DNA of 64,000 bases from assembly GCA_934402315.1 (NCBI GenBank), contig CAKRTS010000004.1:99664-163663 (forward strand), in the 5' to 3' direction. Under the pieces are notes generated by a model. The model made no database searches. It was not told where the DNA came from and saw nothing but the letters and a program-made list of their open reading frames with translations. A program made the translations under genes and the position numbers. Shown one piece after another: positions 24,981-34,829 of the stretch. How positions within the stretch are numbered: the stretch's first letter is position 1; every line of letters begins with the position of its first letter. The stretch comes from an uncultured Acetatifactor sp. (GTDB taxonomy: Bacteria; Bacillota; Clostridia; Lachnospirales; Lachnospiraceae).

Positions 24981-27977
24981 TTACTCCGACAGCATGATAT
25001 GGATTCTGTGCTCTCCGCTTCTCGTCACCATGAACGGTGTCACTTCAATGTCGTCGATATCCATCTCGTGCGGGCCGGCCGCGTCCGTGTAGGTCGCCGT
25101 CACCGCAATCCTCCTCACTGCCGCCTTCGCCTTCATTGAGTTCAGCTTCATGCGGATCTGGGATTTCTTCGGAAGCACTCCGATGTCCCATCCGGATTCT
25201 ATTCCGTTCTTCACGGCATCCAGATATTCCTCCAGACATTTCTTCATCCGGTTCTGTATCTCAAAGCCGTCATCCATATCCCTGATCTCCGCCCATACAT
25301 CCACGGAGACAGAGACAAAGACCGGCTCAGTCAGGCATAATTCCTCGGGGGCAATCATCAGCTCGCAGTTCTGCAGCAGATGCTTCTTTAAATTTGCCGC
25401 CGCATTGTGGAAGGAATAGGAGCCGGACTTATAATCCTTTAACAGCAGTACAAACGTCACCTTGCTGTCCGCTCTCTCCCCGTTGCGGTCAATTCCCGTC
25501 ACGCAGCTGATCTTTTCGATATTGTCGGAATAGGACAATATCTCCCGCTCATAGTCCTTGACCGACACGAGCCGCCTTCTGGAGCTCAAAATATTTGCTC
25601 CTCTTCTCAGCGCACTGTCGATGCTCTCGATATTGCTGCCGCCGAAAGCGCATTTCGGATTGTAGATCGTATCTATGAACATCAGGTTTTCCAGAGATTC
25701 GTTGATGCTTCCCGCCTCCACATTGCCCTGCTGTCCGTTACAGCAGCGGATCACCATGCGGAATGCCGCATCGTTCAATACTCTCGGGATCTCGGAATGG
25801 ATTCCGTCGCCGAACAGGATTCTCTGGTTCAGTCTGTCAATTATGTACTCTCTCTCCAGCCGTCCGTTTCCAAACTGCTCCGTCTCCTCCCATCTAACAT
25901 AGAAGGAAGAGATATTGCCGATCATATCGCGCTCAATGCGTACCTTGTCGGGCATCTCCCTGTACAATCTGTTCATGTTCTCCTCTGTGTGTCTGTTTGT
26001 CTCGTTTACCCAGAGCTCCACATCCAGAATGTTGGGCACTCCCAGATCGAACACCATATTGGCGGCAACCTCGTCGATATAGTACTCTTCTTCCTGTCTG
26101 GTCTCAATGTTGTAGACCTCGACCGCGTTCAGCCGGATGTCCAGCACCTTCGGCGGATTGCTGTCCGAAGCCTGTTTCTCTGTCCTGCTGAGCCTGATCC
26201 AGTATGCCGTCTTCCCTTCGATTGTCGCCGCCGCCATATCGGAGGGCGGCATGAACAGGACAATTCCCGACCGGGACATATTCGCCGTGTGATCCAGCAC
26301 CCGCATCTGGCGGAAGCCGTGGATCGTGCTGTACTCAAACCGGCACTCCGTGGCGTCATACCGCGCGCCGTCCTCCAGCTGGAACAGCATGCTGACCGGT
26401 CCGTCCTCCATCGGTTTTCCAAAGCCCAGATACAGATAATCCTCCGTGTACTCGCCGCTCTGGAAGAGCAGGAAGCGCTTTCCCTCCATCATCTTCGCCG
26501 ACAGCTCCAGCTCTCTTGTACCGGCGATCGCCCGCACTCTCTCCGGCCGCACATAGCGCTCCCCGTAGCTGTAGGCAATCGTCATGTTGCTGATCTGCGG
26601 ATAATGGTGGATGCAGGGACGCATATAGCAGTTATCCGACTTCAACAGCTGGATGCGCAGACATCTTCCCATGTCTCCGCCGACAGACATTTCCTGCCAG
26701 TCCGACGGACAGATAAACTCCAGCGTACACTTTGCCGCCTCCGCTTTTCCGAAAAGCGATCTGTATTCCTGATTGCACGGCAGCTTCTTCCAGCCGATGC
26801 CGTTGAAATACTCTATGGCAATCTCCTCCGCATAGCAGTCCGCAACATTATTCTCCGCAGTTGTTCTGGGCTTGCGCTTGATAATCTTCAGTTCTTCCTC
26901 TTCCGTCACCGCCATGAGGGAGACCCTGTGCTCCGGATAAGCCACCTCGAAGCTGAGTGTCACCATCGCTCCTGGCTTTCCAAAATAACGGTTATGTCCG
27001 ATGTAGCACTCGCTGAACAGGGAAAGCGTATCACCGAACGGTGCGAAGCTCTCCGGCTCAAAATCCGTGGTTCCGTTGTTCACAAACTCCGGTGTCTGTG
27101 CCTCTCCGGCAGATGCAAGCCGGATGTTCCTGACTTCAACATTTTCCATCACCGGCTTCTCGGCAATGACCGCCAGCATACCGTAGTCCCTGCCGTCAAG
27201 CTGTACCGCAATGCTCTCCTCCGGCTCCCTGAAGGCAAGGGTTCTGCCATCCGGCAGAAGCTCGAGGTCTTCCACCTTCTTAAGTCCCTGCTCCGTGACA
27301 TACTGAAAGGTGAAGTCACCTGCGAGGAGCTGCTGTGTAAATCCCTCATTTCCCTCTATTCTGATGAATATTCTGTTTCCCACTGCATCAAACACCGTCG
27401 GGTGGTAGAGCATCACTGCGTTCTGCTCCATTCCCTTCTCCGGATCCCCAAACAGATAAAATGGTCTCAGCTGTCCGGGCTGCTCCGTCTCCTCCTGTTC
27501 CTCGGCAGTCTCCGTCTCCGGCAGAATCTGCGGGCACCGGAAGCTGCCCATCAGCGGCAGGATCTTTCCCGTCTCCTTCTCCGTCATAAAGCAGGACTGC
27601 AGTCTGGAATTGGTCACATACAGGTTGTGTGCCGTCTCAAAGATCTGTGTCTGCTCACCTTCCGCCAGCAGCTTTGTCCCCTTTGCGACACCCGTTCCCG
27701 GAATGGTATCCTGGATCAGCCCCATCAACACCACCGCGCAGGACGGCTTCGCCGGTAAAAGAGACAGGTCAAGCATATTGACAAACTCTGTATGGTAGAT
27801 GTCCAGCACCTGATTAAACCGGTCAATATTGTCCTTCATCTGTCCCGCAAACAGAATGGCAAGCGTCGAACCGATATCGGGGTTCTCCCTGTCAAAATTC
27901 CACTCCGGCACATAGGAGGCAGCAAGTTCCGCTATTCTGTTTTCAATATCCGTCGCTGTTCTCTTATCAATCTTCAT
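24981..27977 (-). CDS. eCIS baseplate wedge protein (Afp11-like, baseplate J)
   Basis: The 998-aa protein has an N-terminal DIENRIAELAASYVPEWNFD region and the DIGSTLAILFAGQMKDNIDRFNQVLD segment of Afp11/gp6-type wedge proteins. The C-terminal baseplate-J core includes VSVKDYEREILSYSDNIEKISCV. ATG 27977 overlaps the end of the gp25-like gene by 11 nt and is used in place of an upstream in-frame Met at 28034. The overlap indicates translational coupling. Confidence 0.92.
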   Translation of the reverse strand: MKIDKRTATDIENRIAELAASYVPEWNFDRENPDIGSTLAILFAGQMKDNIDRFNQVLDIYHTEFVNMLDLSLLPAKPSCAVVLMGLIQDTIPGTGVAKGTKLLAEGEQTQIFETAHNLYVTNSRLQSCFMTEKETGKILPLMGSFRCPQILPETETAEEQEETEQPGQLRPFYLFGDPEKGMEQNAVMLYHPTVFDAVGNRIFIRIEGNEGFTQQLLAGDFTFQYVTEQGLKKVEDLELLPDGRTLAFREPEESIAVQLDGRDYGMLAVIAEKPVMENVEVRNIRLASAGEAQTPEFVNNGTTDFEPESFAPFGDTLSLFSECYIGHNRYFGKPGAMVTLSFEVAYPEHRVSLMAVTEEEELKIIKRKPRTTAENNVADCYAEEIAIEYFNGIGWKKLPCNQEYRSLFGKAEAAKCTLEFICPSDWQEMSVGGDMGRCLRIQLLKSDNCYMRPCIHHYPQISNMTIAYSYGERYVRPERVRAIAGTRELELSAKMMEGKRFLLFQSGEYTEDYLYLGFGKPMEDGPVSMLFQLEDGARYDATECRFEYSTIHGFRQMRVLDHTANMSRSGIVLFMPPSDMAAATIEGKTAYWIRLSRTEKQASDSNPPKVLDIRLNAVEVYNIETRQEEEYYIDEVAANMVFDLGVPNILDVELWVNETNRHTEENMNRLYREMPDKVRIERDMIGNISSFYVRWEETEQFGNGRLEREYIIDRLNQRILFGDGIHSEIPRVLNDAAFRMVIRCCNGQQGNVEAGSINESLENLMFIDTIYNPKCAFGGSNIESIDSALRRGANILSSRRRLVSVKDYEREILSYSDNIEKISCVTGIDRNGERADSKVTFVLLLKDYKSGSYSFHNAAANLKKHLLQNCELMIAPEELCLTEPVFVSVSVDVWAEIRDMDDGFEIQNRMKKCLEEYLDAVKNGIESGWDIGVLPKKSQIRMKLNSMKAKAAVRRIAVTATYTDAAGPHEMDIDDIEVTPFMVTRSGEHRIHIMLSE

Positions 27978-28428
27978 ATTGCTCCTCTGTATCACCCTGT
28001 TCCGGTGCAAATTCCTCCTGCCCGGCATCCTCATCCCCTGTGTTCAGATAGAACGGAAAGACAAAGTTGTCTCTCGTATTGCTGCCTATCACATAGTAAT
28101 CCACCTTGACAACCAGACAGCCGTCCTTGATATTCGGGTCTGCCGACACCTCCACGTCACTGACGCGCGGCTCCTGTTTCTGTATCTCCCGCCGGATGTT
28201 TCCGCACATGATATTGATATTCGTCAGGTTGACATCCATAAAAGTATATGCCATCAGGTCACTGCCGAATTCCGGCCGCAGAAAACGCTCCGATTTCTGC
28301 GTCATCAGTATCAGGTAGACCGATTCCCTGACGCTCTCCAGATCGGAGACCGTCACAAATCTTCCGGTGGCGGAATTGATCTGCGGCGGGAATTTCATCC
28401 CCTTGCCTAAAAAGTCGTTGTTCTCCAT
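27967..28428 (-). CDS. gp25-like baseplate protein (Afp9-like)
   Basis: The 153-aa protein has the gp25/GpW lysozyme-like core: KGMKFPPQINSATGRFVTVSD, VYLILMTQKSERFLRPEFGSDL, REIQKQEPRVSDVEVS. It forms the inner baseplate core with the wedge proteins. The arrangement spike, gp25, wedge, wedge is the usual contractile-tail order. Confidence 0.92.
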   Translation of the reverse strand: MENNDFLGKGMKFPPQINSATGRFVTVSDLESVRESVYLILMTQKSERFLRPEFGSDLMAYTFMDVNLTNINIMCGNIRREIQKQEPRVSDVEVSADPNIKDGCLVVKVDYYVIGSNTRDNFVFPFYLNTGDEDAGQEEFAPEQGDTEEQYED

Positions 28429-28444
28429 CGCTGCTCCCCCCTGC

Positions 28445-29260
28445 TTATCCGATGCTGATCGGCGTTCCGCTGATCTTCACCGCTGCACTGCTCTCCAGAT
28501 TCATGGAGGACGTTGACTTCACGCTGACGGTCGAGCCCTCCAGCGTCGCGCCTCCCGTGGAGGTGTATTTCATATTTCCGTTTACCTTGACATTCAGCTT
28601 TGTCGTCTCAAGCTCCGTCGTGCCGTTATTGCCGTTCATTGTCAGCGTAATATTATCTCCGACCTTGATCGTGAGCTTTTTCTCCGCAAAGATCTCCATC
28701 TTTCCCGAGTCACCCGTCTGGATCTGGATCTTGTTCTTGCCGTCCTTATCCGAGATCAGCATCATCCCCTTCTCATTGTCCAGCTCGATGCGGTGGGTGG
28801 ATTTCGGGGTCTCGATCTTTATCTTATCCTTATCCCCCTCCCCCTCCTTATTGTCTTCAAACAGGATGGTGTTCCCATGCCGGGTCATGATCTTTTTGTA
28901 CTGGTTATTCTCATCCGCCGTCTTCTTCAGAAACTGGTCGTTTTCTCTCGGAATGCAGCCTATGACATAGGGCTTTTCAATATTTCCCTGCTCGAAGCAG
29001 ACAAGGACATGGTCTCCGACCTCCGGCAGGAAATAATGTCCCCACTTGGAGCCGCTCGAGGGCATTGCAACTCTCGCCCATTTCAGCTCGTTCGCCTCCT
29101 TGTCGCGGGTAAAGATGGAAACACAGACACGCCCCGGCATATCCTTGTCGTAATTCTTGACAACCTGCCCTACAACGATGCCGAAGATCCTGTTGTCCCC
29201 TGTCTCTGTCTTCAATACCTGTTTTTCCGCTATCTCATCTATCACATCAAAAAGTGCCAC
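28445..29260 (-). CDS. eCIS spike (gp5/VgrG C-type, baseplate assembly V)
   Basis: The 271-aa protein has an OB-fold domain at about 25-115 (GIVVGQVVKNYDKDMPGRVCVSIF, WARVAMPSSGS, PEVGDHVLVCFEQGN, PYVIGCI). A repetitive beta-helix-like C-terminus (about 150-271, ITLTMNGNNGTTELETTKLNV and similar) follows. Together with the gpD-like gene upstream it replaces the single VgrG-type Afp8, so hub and spike are split. The protein would form the trimeric needle under the tube. Confidence 0.9.
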   Translation of the reverse strand: MALFDVIDEIAEKQVLKTETGDNRIFGIVVGQVVKNYDKDMPGRVCVSIFTRDKEANELKWARVAMPSSGSKWGHYFLPEVGDHVLVCFEQGNIEKPYVIGCIPRENDQFLKKTADENNQYKKIMTRHGNTILFEDNKEGEGDKDKIKIETPKSTHRIELDNEKGMMLISDKDGKNKIQIQTGDSGKMEIFAEKKLTIKVGDNITLTMNGNNGTTELETTKLNVKVNGNMKYTSTGGATLEGSTVSVKSTSSMNLESSAAVKISGTPISIG

Positions 29261-29293
29261 GTTTCTTCCTCCATCCTTCTCCGGTATGTGGGC

Positions 29294-30448
29294 TTACTCC
29301 TCAAATCCGCACGCCTTGCCGATAATTCTTGTCACATACCCCTGCTCCGTAAAACAATGCCGCACGGTCTGCAGGTAAAAGGTATTCGACAGGCTGTCGC
29401 CGAAGCCCGCCACTCTGATAAAGCGTCCGGGTACAAGCTCTGGTATTCCGATCACATCCGCCTCCAGCACTCCGAAACGGTAGGTCATATCCTCCATCAG
29501 ATAATCGAGACGGTTGTCGGCATCCATCTTTGACGAAGTCGTTGGGTCAACATACACCTTCTTCGATTTCGCCAGCAGCGCCTTGGCATGATTCCCGTGG
29601 GAAATCTTGTTGCCGTTCTTCTTGTAGGAGGAGATCACCTTCCCCTTCCCGACATCCAGACAGCGCACCTCGATTCCGGCTGTCAGTCCGGTGATGTCAT
29701 AACCCATGTTGATTCCTCTGATCCCGGTCTTTGGCGTGAGCTCCATCAGAATCTCGGAATTGCTCTTCGCCTTGCGGAATAAGACCTCTCCGCCGTGGAT
29801 AAAGAAATCAAAATTAAACTTCTTTGCCGCCTTTACCACGAATTCATAATCGCTCTCGCCGACCATCTCCACCGTCTTGTCGCTTGCCTTGCTCTCCCCC
29901 GCAGCGCCCGTCACCGGCTTATCCGGCGTATCCTCCACGGAGACGCCCGTGATAATTTTCTTCTGGAGGAGATTATTGTATGCCGGCTTCCGGAAGATTT
30001 CCTTCACTGCGTCCGAGTAATACTGCGCCTTCAGCTGCTGCGAGTGGTTGTTCGCCATCATAATGCCCTTCGCATCCATCACCGTGACCTCCACACCGGG
30101 AATGTCGCCGTTTGCCGAGAAGTCGAAATTGACCCTCGCAATAAAACCGCAGAACACCTTGCGCACTGTGAGATCATAGCCGAGACAGATTGTGACCTGC
30201 GAGCCGAGCCTGATATAGGGCTCCAGCTCCTCTGTCTTAAAGGTACAGGTCAGGCTGTCGTAGCAGTCGTGAATCCAGAACGTCGCCATGCCGGCCTCGT
30301 AGCCTGCGCTCATCTCGATCTCCACATCGGAGATACTGAAATGATTCTTATCCTCCGACAGATTCTTTCCGCCGACCAGCACGGCTGCCTTCGGACTGGT
30401 AAATTTATTGTATTCAGTTAAGAGATTTTTGTAATCAAAGCTTGCCAT
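29294..30448 (-). CDS. eCIS hub protein (late control D / gp27-like)
   Basis: The 384-aa protein resembles phage late control D proteins (YIRLGSQVTICLGYD, KVFCGFIARVNFDFSANG, VMDAKGIMM, NVLIHGG-like FFIHGGEVLFRK). It provides the hub part of VgrG, with the spike encoded next. Together they connect the baseplate to the tube through the two adaptor proteins upstream. Confidence 0.88.
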   Translation of the reverse strand: MASFDYKNLLTEYNKFTSPKAAVLVGGKNLSEDKNHFSISDVEIEMSAGYEAGMATFWIHDCYDSLTCTFKTEELEPYIRLGSQVTICLGYDLTVRKVFCGFIARVNFDFSANGDIPGVEVTVMDAKGIMMANNHSQQLKAQYYSDAVKEIFRKPAYNNLLQKKIITGVSVEDTPDKPVTGAAGESKASDKTVEMVGESDYEFVVKAAKKFNFDFFIHGGEVLFRKAKSNSEILMELTPKTGIRGINMGYDITGLTAGIEVRCLDVGKGKVISSYKKNGNKISHGNHAKALLAKSKKVYVDPTTSSKMDADNRLDYLMEDMTYRFGVLEADVIGIPELVPGRFIRVAGFGDSLSNTFYLQTVRHCFTEQGYVTRIIGKACGFEE

Positions 30449-30484
30449 TCTCTTTCCCCTGCATTGATTTCAGCAGCTGCTTTC

Positions 30485-31345
30485 CTATAGATTCAGAATA
30501 TTGCCCACATACTGGGTCTTATTTCTATAGCTCACATTGCCGCCGCCAAACGCTTCCTCGTAATGCTTTTTCCAGACGCCCATATTGGTCGGTCCGACCT
30601 CCTCGTCCACCAGAATCATGGAGAGCTCTACCTCACCCCGGATCGGCTGTCCCGTCAGATTGAACATTGTATATCTCGTATTCAGGCTGTTCACGACTCC
30701 CTCATACTGCATCGAGCCCCAGCAGAAGGTGATGAACCGTGTGCGCTCCTGCCGCAGCATCCCGATAAAGCCCTCAATGATGGGCTGCACCGAATATTCC
30801 TCCCCTGTGACGGCCTCCTTGACCAGAGACGCCACCCCGGTCACCACACTGGTCGGTGATGCTGCGAACTTATCCGCCATAAAAGCATCCTTTACCGATA
30901 CCTGATCGAAGATCAGCGTGACGCTCATCATCAGCCTGACCTTTGCCGGCTCATAGGAAATTCCTATGTTTTTCTGCTGCTTCTTGTCGCTGGAAGCAGT
31001 TCCGTAGTCGGTCTTCTGGTACATACCACCGCCGTATCCGCTCAGGGTGAGCTGGCTCGGATTAAACTGTACCGTGTAGGTCTTTACGCCCGACTGCATC
31101 CGGTCAGCGGCCGCCTTCACCGCATTTATGGCGGCTCCCGTTGCCGCCTTTGCAAGCTTGCCAAGCTGGGATGATCCCACGGAGTCAAGTCCGCTCTGAC
31201 TCACAATGTGGCTCAGAGCGCCAGCCGTTCCCTTTGCCGGAACGCTCTCTTTGATCTGAAGCTTTTTTTCCTCTATCATATTGTAGGTGCTGATGTGGAT
31301 CTGCGCCTTTTCTATATTTCCAAGTGTATGATTTACTGCATCCAT
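30485..31345 (-). CDS. eCIS tube/hub adaptor (Afp7-type, CIS_tube domain), copy 2
   Basis: The 286-aa protein belongs to the contractile injection system tube-adaptor family: TVQFNPSQLTLSGYG, KVRLMMSVTLIFDQVSVKDAFM, VQPIIEGFIGMLRQERTR, RYTMFNLTGQPIRGEVELS. No C-terminal LysM domain is visible, unlike many Afp7-type proteins. It is a paralogue of the 31374-32222 product. The pair of adaptors suggests two ring layers between tube and hub. Confidence 0.88.
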   Translation of the reverse strand: MDAVNHTLGNIEKAQIHISTYNMIEEKKLQIKESVPAKGTAGALSHIVSQSGLDSVGSSQLGKLAKAATGAAINAVKAAADRMQSGVKTYTVQFNPSQLTLSGYGGGMYQKTDYGTASSDKKQQKNIGISYEPAKVRLMMSVTLIFDQVSVKDAFMADKFAASPTSVVTGVASLVKEAVTGEEYSVQPIIEGFIGMLRQERTRFITFCWGSMQYEGVVNSLNTRYTMFNLTGQPIRGEVELSMILVDEEVGPTNMGVWKKHYEEAFGGGNVSYRNKTQYVGNILNL

Positions 31346-31373
31346 AGCTGCCCCTTTCCCGCTGTCAAAGCCT

Positions 31374-32222
31374 TTACAGGTTCAGGTTGAGAACATTGTT
31401 GTTCGTGATCTTTGAAAAGGTACTCTTACCGTTTGCCTTTCCCTTTTTGAACAGATTCTCATAGGCTGTCTCCCAGTAGGACGGCTCATAAAACCCTGCC
31501 TGTTCTCCCTGTCTTATGGAAAGGTTTACCACACCCCGGATCGGGTTCCCCGATTTATTGAACATGGTGTAGCGCGCCTGTACTGCCGTGAGTTCGCCAC
31601 GGAAACACATCTTTGCCCAGTAGAACACGACCTGTCTCGTCACATCCATCGTCAGCAGGGAAAGGATTCCCTCGATCTGATGCTGGACGGAATGCTCTTT
31701 CTCTGCAAAATATTTAATTGCCTGTGTGGCGGCACCCACCGGCGAATTCACGTTGTTGACCATAAAAGCATCATAGATATTGACCTCGTCAAAGATCAGC
31801 TGGACATTCATAGTCGTGGAGGTGGGCACTACATTCTGGATAATCATGTTATTCGACATATTTCCCATGTTGCCGCCGCTGTATTCCAGCTGTGATCCCG
31901 CCGTCGTCTGCATATGGATGCTGGAAGGATTATATTGTACCTCCATGGCAAGATACGCCTGATCCTGCCCCATCAGTCTGTCCCTGTCCTCCGATGACAG
32001 TGTGCCGGACAGTGCACCCGCTGTCGCCTCCATGAGTGACTTCTGCAATTCATTCGCCTTTTTGAGAGTGGCGGCCATATTGGCTTGCTTCTTGCGAAGC
32101 TTCTCCTCGTCGCTGTCCTGTGAGGTGATCTGCTCAAGGGTCTTGATATTTCTGACGCAGAGCACTGCCTTCGGCACATTGCCCATCACACTGTTCGCAA
32201 GATTTTCTGCTATAGAGTTCAT
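31374..32222 (-). CDS. eCIS tube/hub adaptor (Afp7-type, CIS_tube domain), copy 1
   Basis: The 282-aa paralogue of the next gene has the same core: VQYNPSSIHMQTTAGS, NVQLIFDEVNIYDAFMV, QIEGILSLLTMDVTRQ, RYTMFNKSGNPIRGVVNLS. A longer N-terminal helix (about 25-65) is present. No LysM domain is seen. It follows a long coiled-coil candidate ruler gene by 31 nt. Confidence 0.88.
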   Translation of the reverse strand: MNSIAENLANSVMGNVPKAVLCVRNIKTLEQITSQDSDEEKLRKKQANMAATLKKANELQKSLMEATAGALSGTLSSEDRDRLMGQDQAYLAMEVQYNPSSIHMQTTAGSQLEYSGGNMGNMSNNMIIQNVVPTSTTMNVQLIFDEVNIYDAFMVNNVNSPVGAATQAIKYFAEKEHSVQHQIEGILSLLTMDVTRQVVFYWAKMCFRGELTAVQARYTMFNKSGNPIRGVVNLSIRQGEQAGFYEPSYWETAYENLFKKGKANGKSTFSKITNNNVLNLNL

Positions 32223-32253
32223 TCCTGTCCCGCCTCCTTTCCGCGATGTCTAA

Positions 32254-34797
32254 CTAGATTCCCCTGCGCCGCCGTTCATTCTGCAGGCGCTTCTCCAGCC
32301 TGTTGTACACCTGATCCGTGATGTCACCGATTTTTCCCTGTACCCCGCGGCTTATCATCTCCGTGAGATTCTCCGTCTGCTGGGTGACCTCATGTGTGGT
32401 CTGGTTCGTCACGCGGCGCTCCACTGTTCTGGAATTCTGTGTGACCTCCTCCATCACCTTTGTCTGGTTCTGGAGTACACGGTTCTGGTTCATCAGCTGT
32501 TCCATGATCTCTTCGGTGATTTCATTTTCCGTCTGCTGCTTGTGTACCAGCGCGATCCGGTTCCGGCGCTCCTCCTCGGTCACTGCACTCTGCACGGGCT
32601 CCCTGCGGGAATTTTCTTCCCAGCGTTCCACCACCGTCTCGGAAATATCCTGAAGCTTCCTGTCCGTGCGGCTGTGGATCAGCTCCTGCTCACGCAGCTG
32701 CCTCTCCAGGATTTCACGGTCCCTTGCCACGTCTGCCGATCTGCCCTGCGGAGCCGTTCTTCCGCCATCACCTGCCGCCTCTTCGCCGTAATACAGTTCT
32801 GCGGAAGGTCTTTCCAGCCAGTTCTGCCCGACGGTCTCCGTGCTGCTGTTTATCTGTCTGTCGGTGTGAGTATTCAGCAGCTCCTGCTCACGCAGCTGCC
32901 TCTCCAAAAGCTCTCTGGTTCCCGCCGGTTCTGCGGATCTTCCCTCCGGGGAAGCTTCTGCGGCATCTCTGCCTGCCTCTTCCTGATAATGCAGCTCCAC
33001 AGGCGGTCTCTCCAGCCAGCTCCGCTCGACGGTCTCCGTGCTGCTGTTTATCTTTCTGTCGGTGTGCAGCTCTGTCTGTATCTGCTCACGGGACTCTCTC
33101 GCTACGAGCTCTATATCCCGCATCAGCCTTCCGATGTCACGGTTTGTCGCAACCTCTGCCTGCCGGTATCTCTCCGGGGTCTGCAGATACTGCTCCAGCA
33201 CCTCATAGATGCGCTGTGTATCCTCCGGCAAAAGCGCAAGCTCCTGCTGTCTGAGGCGCGCCGCCTGTTCCTGCTGCACGCTTCCCTCTTCCTTAAGCTG
33301 CTGCAGCATCTCCTGCGGATGCTCCAGCGCCAGAAGCCCTTCTCTCCGCATCCTTTGCAGATCGGGCGCCTTTCCCGGCTTCTCCTGCTGCTTCTTGAGC
33401 TGCTCGAGTGTCTGATAATATTTGTTGCGGTTCTCCACATTGTGACGATGAAACTCCTCGAGCTGTTCCAGTATTACATCCTGCTGCTCCTGATGGACAT
33501 TGATGTCTGTATCCTCAAAGGAATTCTGCTCCCTGTTCAGGTACAATTCCTCGTTGGAAAAATCCTGCCGGTAATTCCGTTCCTCTGTGGTATCGCCCGT
33601 CTGTCTCAGATAATGCCGGTCACCTTCCCGGTAGACCCTGTGATCTGTCAGGTTCTGATAGTTCTCCTCCTCTTGGTACTGCTGTAAGTTTTCCAGCTTT
33701 ACCGTTGTCTGTCCCGATGTCGACCGCTCCCGCTCATCCACTGTCTCCTGAATCGTGACGATGCGGTCGAGCAGTGCCAGCTCCTGTCTGTAATTCTCAT
33801 TCAGATTGACAAGATAATCCCCCGCCCTGTCATTGCGGTAATACTGCTCTACATAATTTCTGTGCAGACGGTTCATCGTGTTCTCAGCCGAACGGTAAAA
33901 GGCGTTCGACATGTTATACCACGAATCCCTCTTCCGGTCGATGCTCTCGTGCCGGTTCTGATATATGTTATCTGCCAGCTGCAGCAGTACAGCCGCTGCA
34001 ATCTGGTTTGTAATTTTCTCCTCTGTAATCTCCTCCGTAAGGGGAAGAATTTCTTCATAATAATTCTCGTGCCGGTACTCTAAGGGCAGGTTTTCTCCCT
34101 TTGCCTCATTTTCCAGCGTGTTCAGCAGAATATTTCTGGTAATCCGGTAATATTCTGCGGAACGCAGCTCATCCCCACTGATATACTCTGTCGAGACCGA
34201 CTGGTTGTGTTTAAAGTTGGAGATAATCTGGTAAATGCTTCCTGTCTGCAGACGGTTCATGATGTCCTGATGCAGATGCAGAATGTTCCCCTCCTGCCGG
34301 TACTCGCTGTTTTCTGTCTTCTCTTCCCTGCTCTCCTTATAGTTCCGTATCAGCTCCTGCAGCTGCTCCATATGGTTCCAGTAATGGTCGATCAGCTCCG
34401 TCGTGTTTTCTGTCTCTTCCTTGAGCTGTGTGACCTGATGCATGAACTGCTGCACATTCTTAATGCCCAGCTTCTGCAGCATATCCGTTATGTAGACGCG
34501 ATCCTGATAGGTCATGTGCAGCCCGGAATCTACCGTGATGCGGTTGAGCAGCTGGTTCAGTATCTCCAGCTTATTCTCCTGATTCTGATTGATGTTCGTC
34601 TGGTTGATGATCGTGGAGACACTGCCCTCGGCAAAGAAAACCTCCGGCGGCTCCGTCACCAGGTGAAGCAGATCCTCCCCCGTGACCGTCGTTGACATCA
34701 TCTCATAATTTCCGGTAATTCTATGGACAAAGCCTTCGTAAGAGGGAACAATACCGGCACTGCACTTTAATTCAATTGGGGCTTTTACTGTCAGCAT
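32254..34797 (-). CDS. Large coiled-coil eCIS protein, candidate tape measure
   Basis: The 847-aa protein is almost entirely Glu/Gln/Arg/Asn-rich coiled coil, with a short globular start (about 1-50) and no TM. From about residue 570 to 710 it has a 66-residue unit repeated twice in tandem (HTDRKINSSTETVERSWLERP, then HTDRQINSSTETVGQNWLERP) plus a third, shorter copy. Position between tube-type proteins and hub adaptors, size and helical nature fit a tape measure, which in Afp is Afp14. No other gene in the array fits that role as well. Internal repeats are a known way of changing tail length in rulers. No sequence motif proves this assignment. Confidence 0.6.
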   Translation of the reverse strand: MLTVKAPIELKCSAGIVPSYEGFVHRITGNYEMMSTTVTGEDLLHLVTEPPEVFFAEGSVSTIINQTNINQNQENKLEILNQLLNRITVDSGLHMTYQDRVYITDMLQKLGIKNVQQFMHQVTQLKEETENTTELIDHYWNHMEQLQELIRNYKESREEKTENSEYRQEGNILHLHQDIMNRLQTGSIYQIISNFKHNQSVSTEYISGDELRSAEYYRITRNILLNTLENEAKGENLPLEYRHENYYEEILPLTEEITEEKITNQIAAAVLLQLADNIYQNRHESIDRKRDSWYNMSNAFYRSAENTMNRLHRNYVEQYYRNDRAGDYLVNLNENYRQELALLDRIVTIQETVDERERSTSGQTTVKLENLQQYQEEENYQNLTDHRVYREGDRHYLRQTGDTTEERNYRQDFSNEELYLNREQNSFEDTDINVHQEQQDVILEQLEEFHRHNVENRNKYYQTLEQLKKQQEKPGKAPDLQRMRREGLLALEHPQEMLQQLKEEGSVQQEQAARLRQQELALLPEDTQRIYEVLEQYLQTPERYRQAEVATNRDIGRLMRDIELVARESREQIQTELHTDRKINSSTETVERSWLERPPVELHYQEEAGRDAAEASPEGRSAEPAGTRELLERQLREQELLNTHTDRQINSSTETVGQNWLERPSAELYYGEEAAGDGGRTAPQGRSADVARDREILERQLREQELIHSRTDRKLQDISETVVERWEENSRREPVQSAVTEEERRNRIALVHKQQTENEITEEIMEQLMNQNRVLQNQTKVMEEVTQNSRTVERRVTNQTTHEVTQQTENLTEMISRGVQGKIGDITDQVYNRLEKRLQNERRRRGI

Positions 34798-34829
34798 CGC
34801 GCTCTCTCCTTTCTCTGTCCGTCAGCTCT

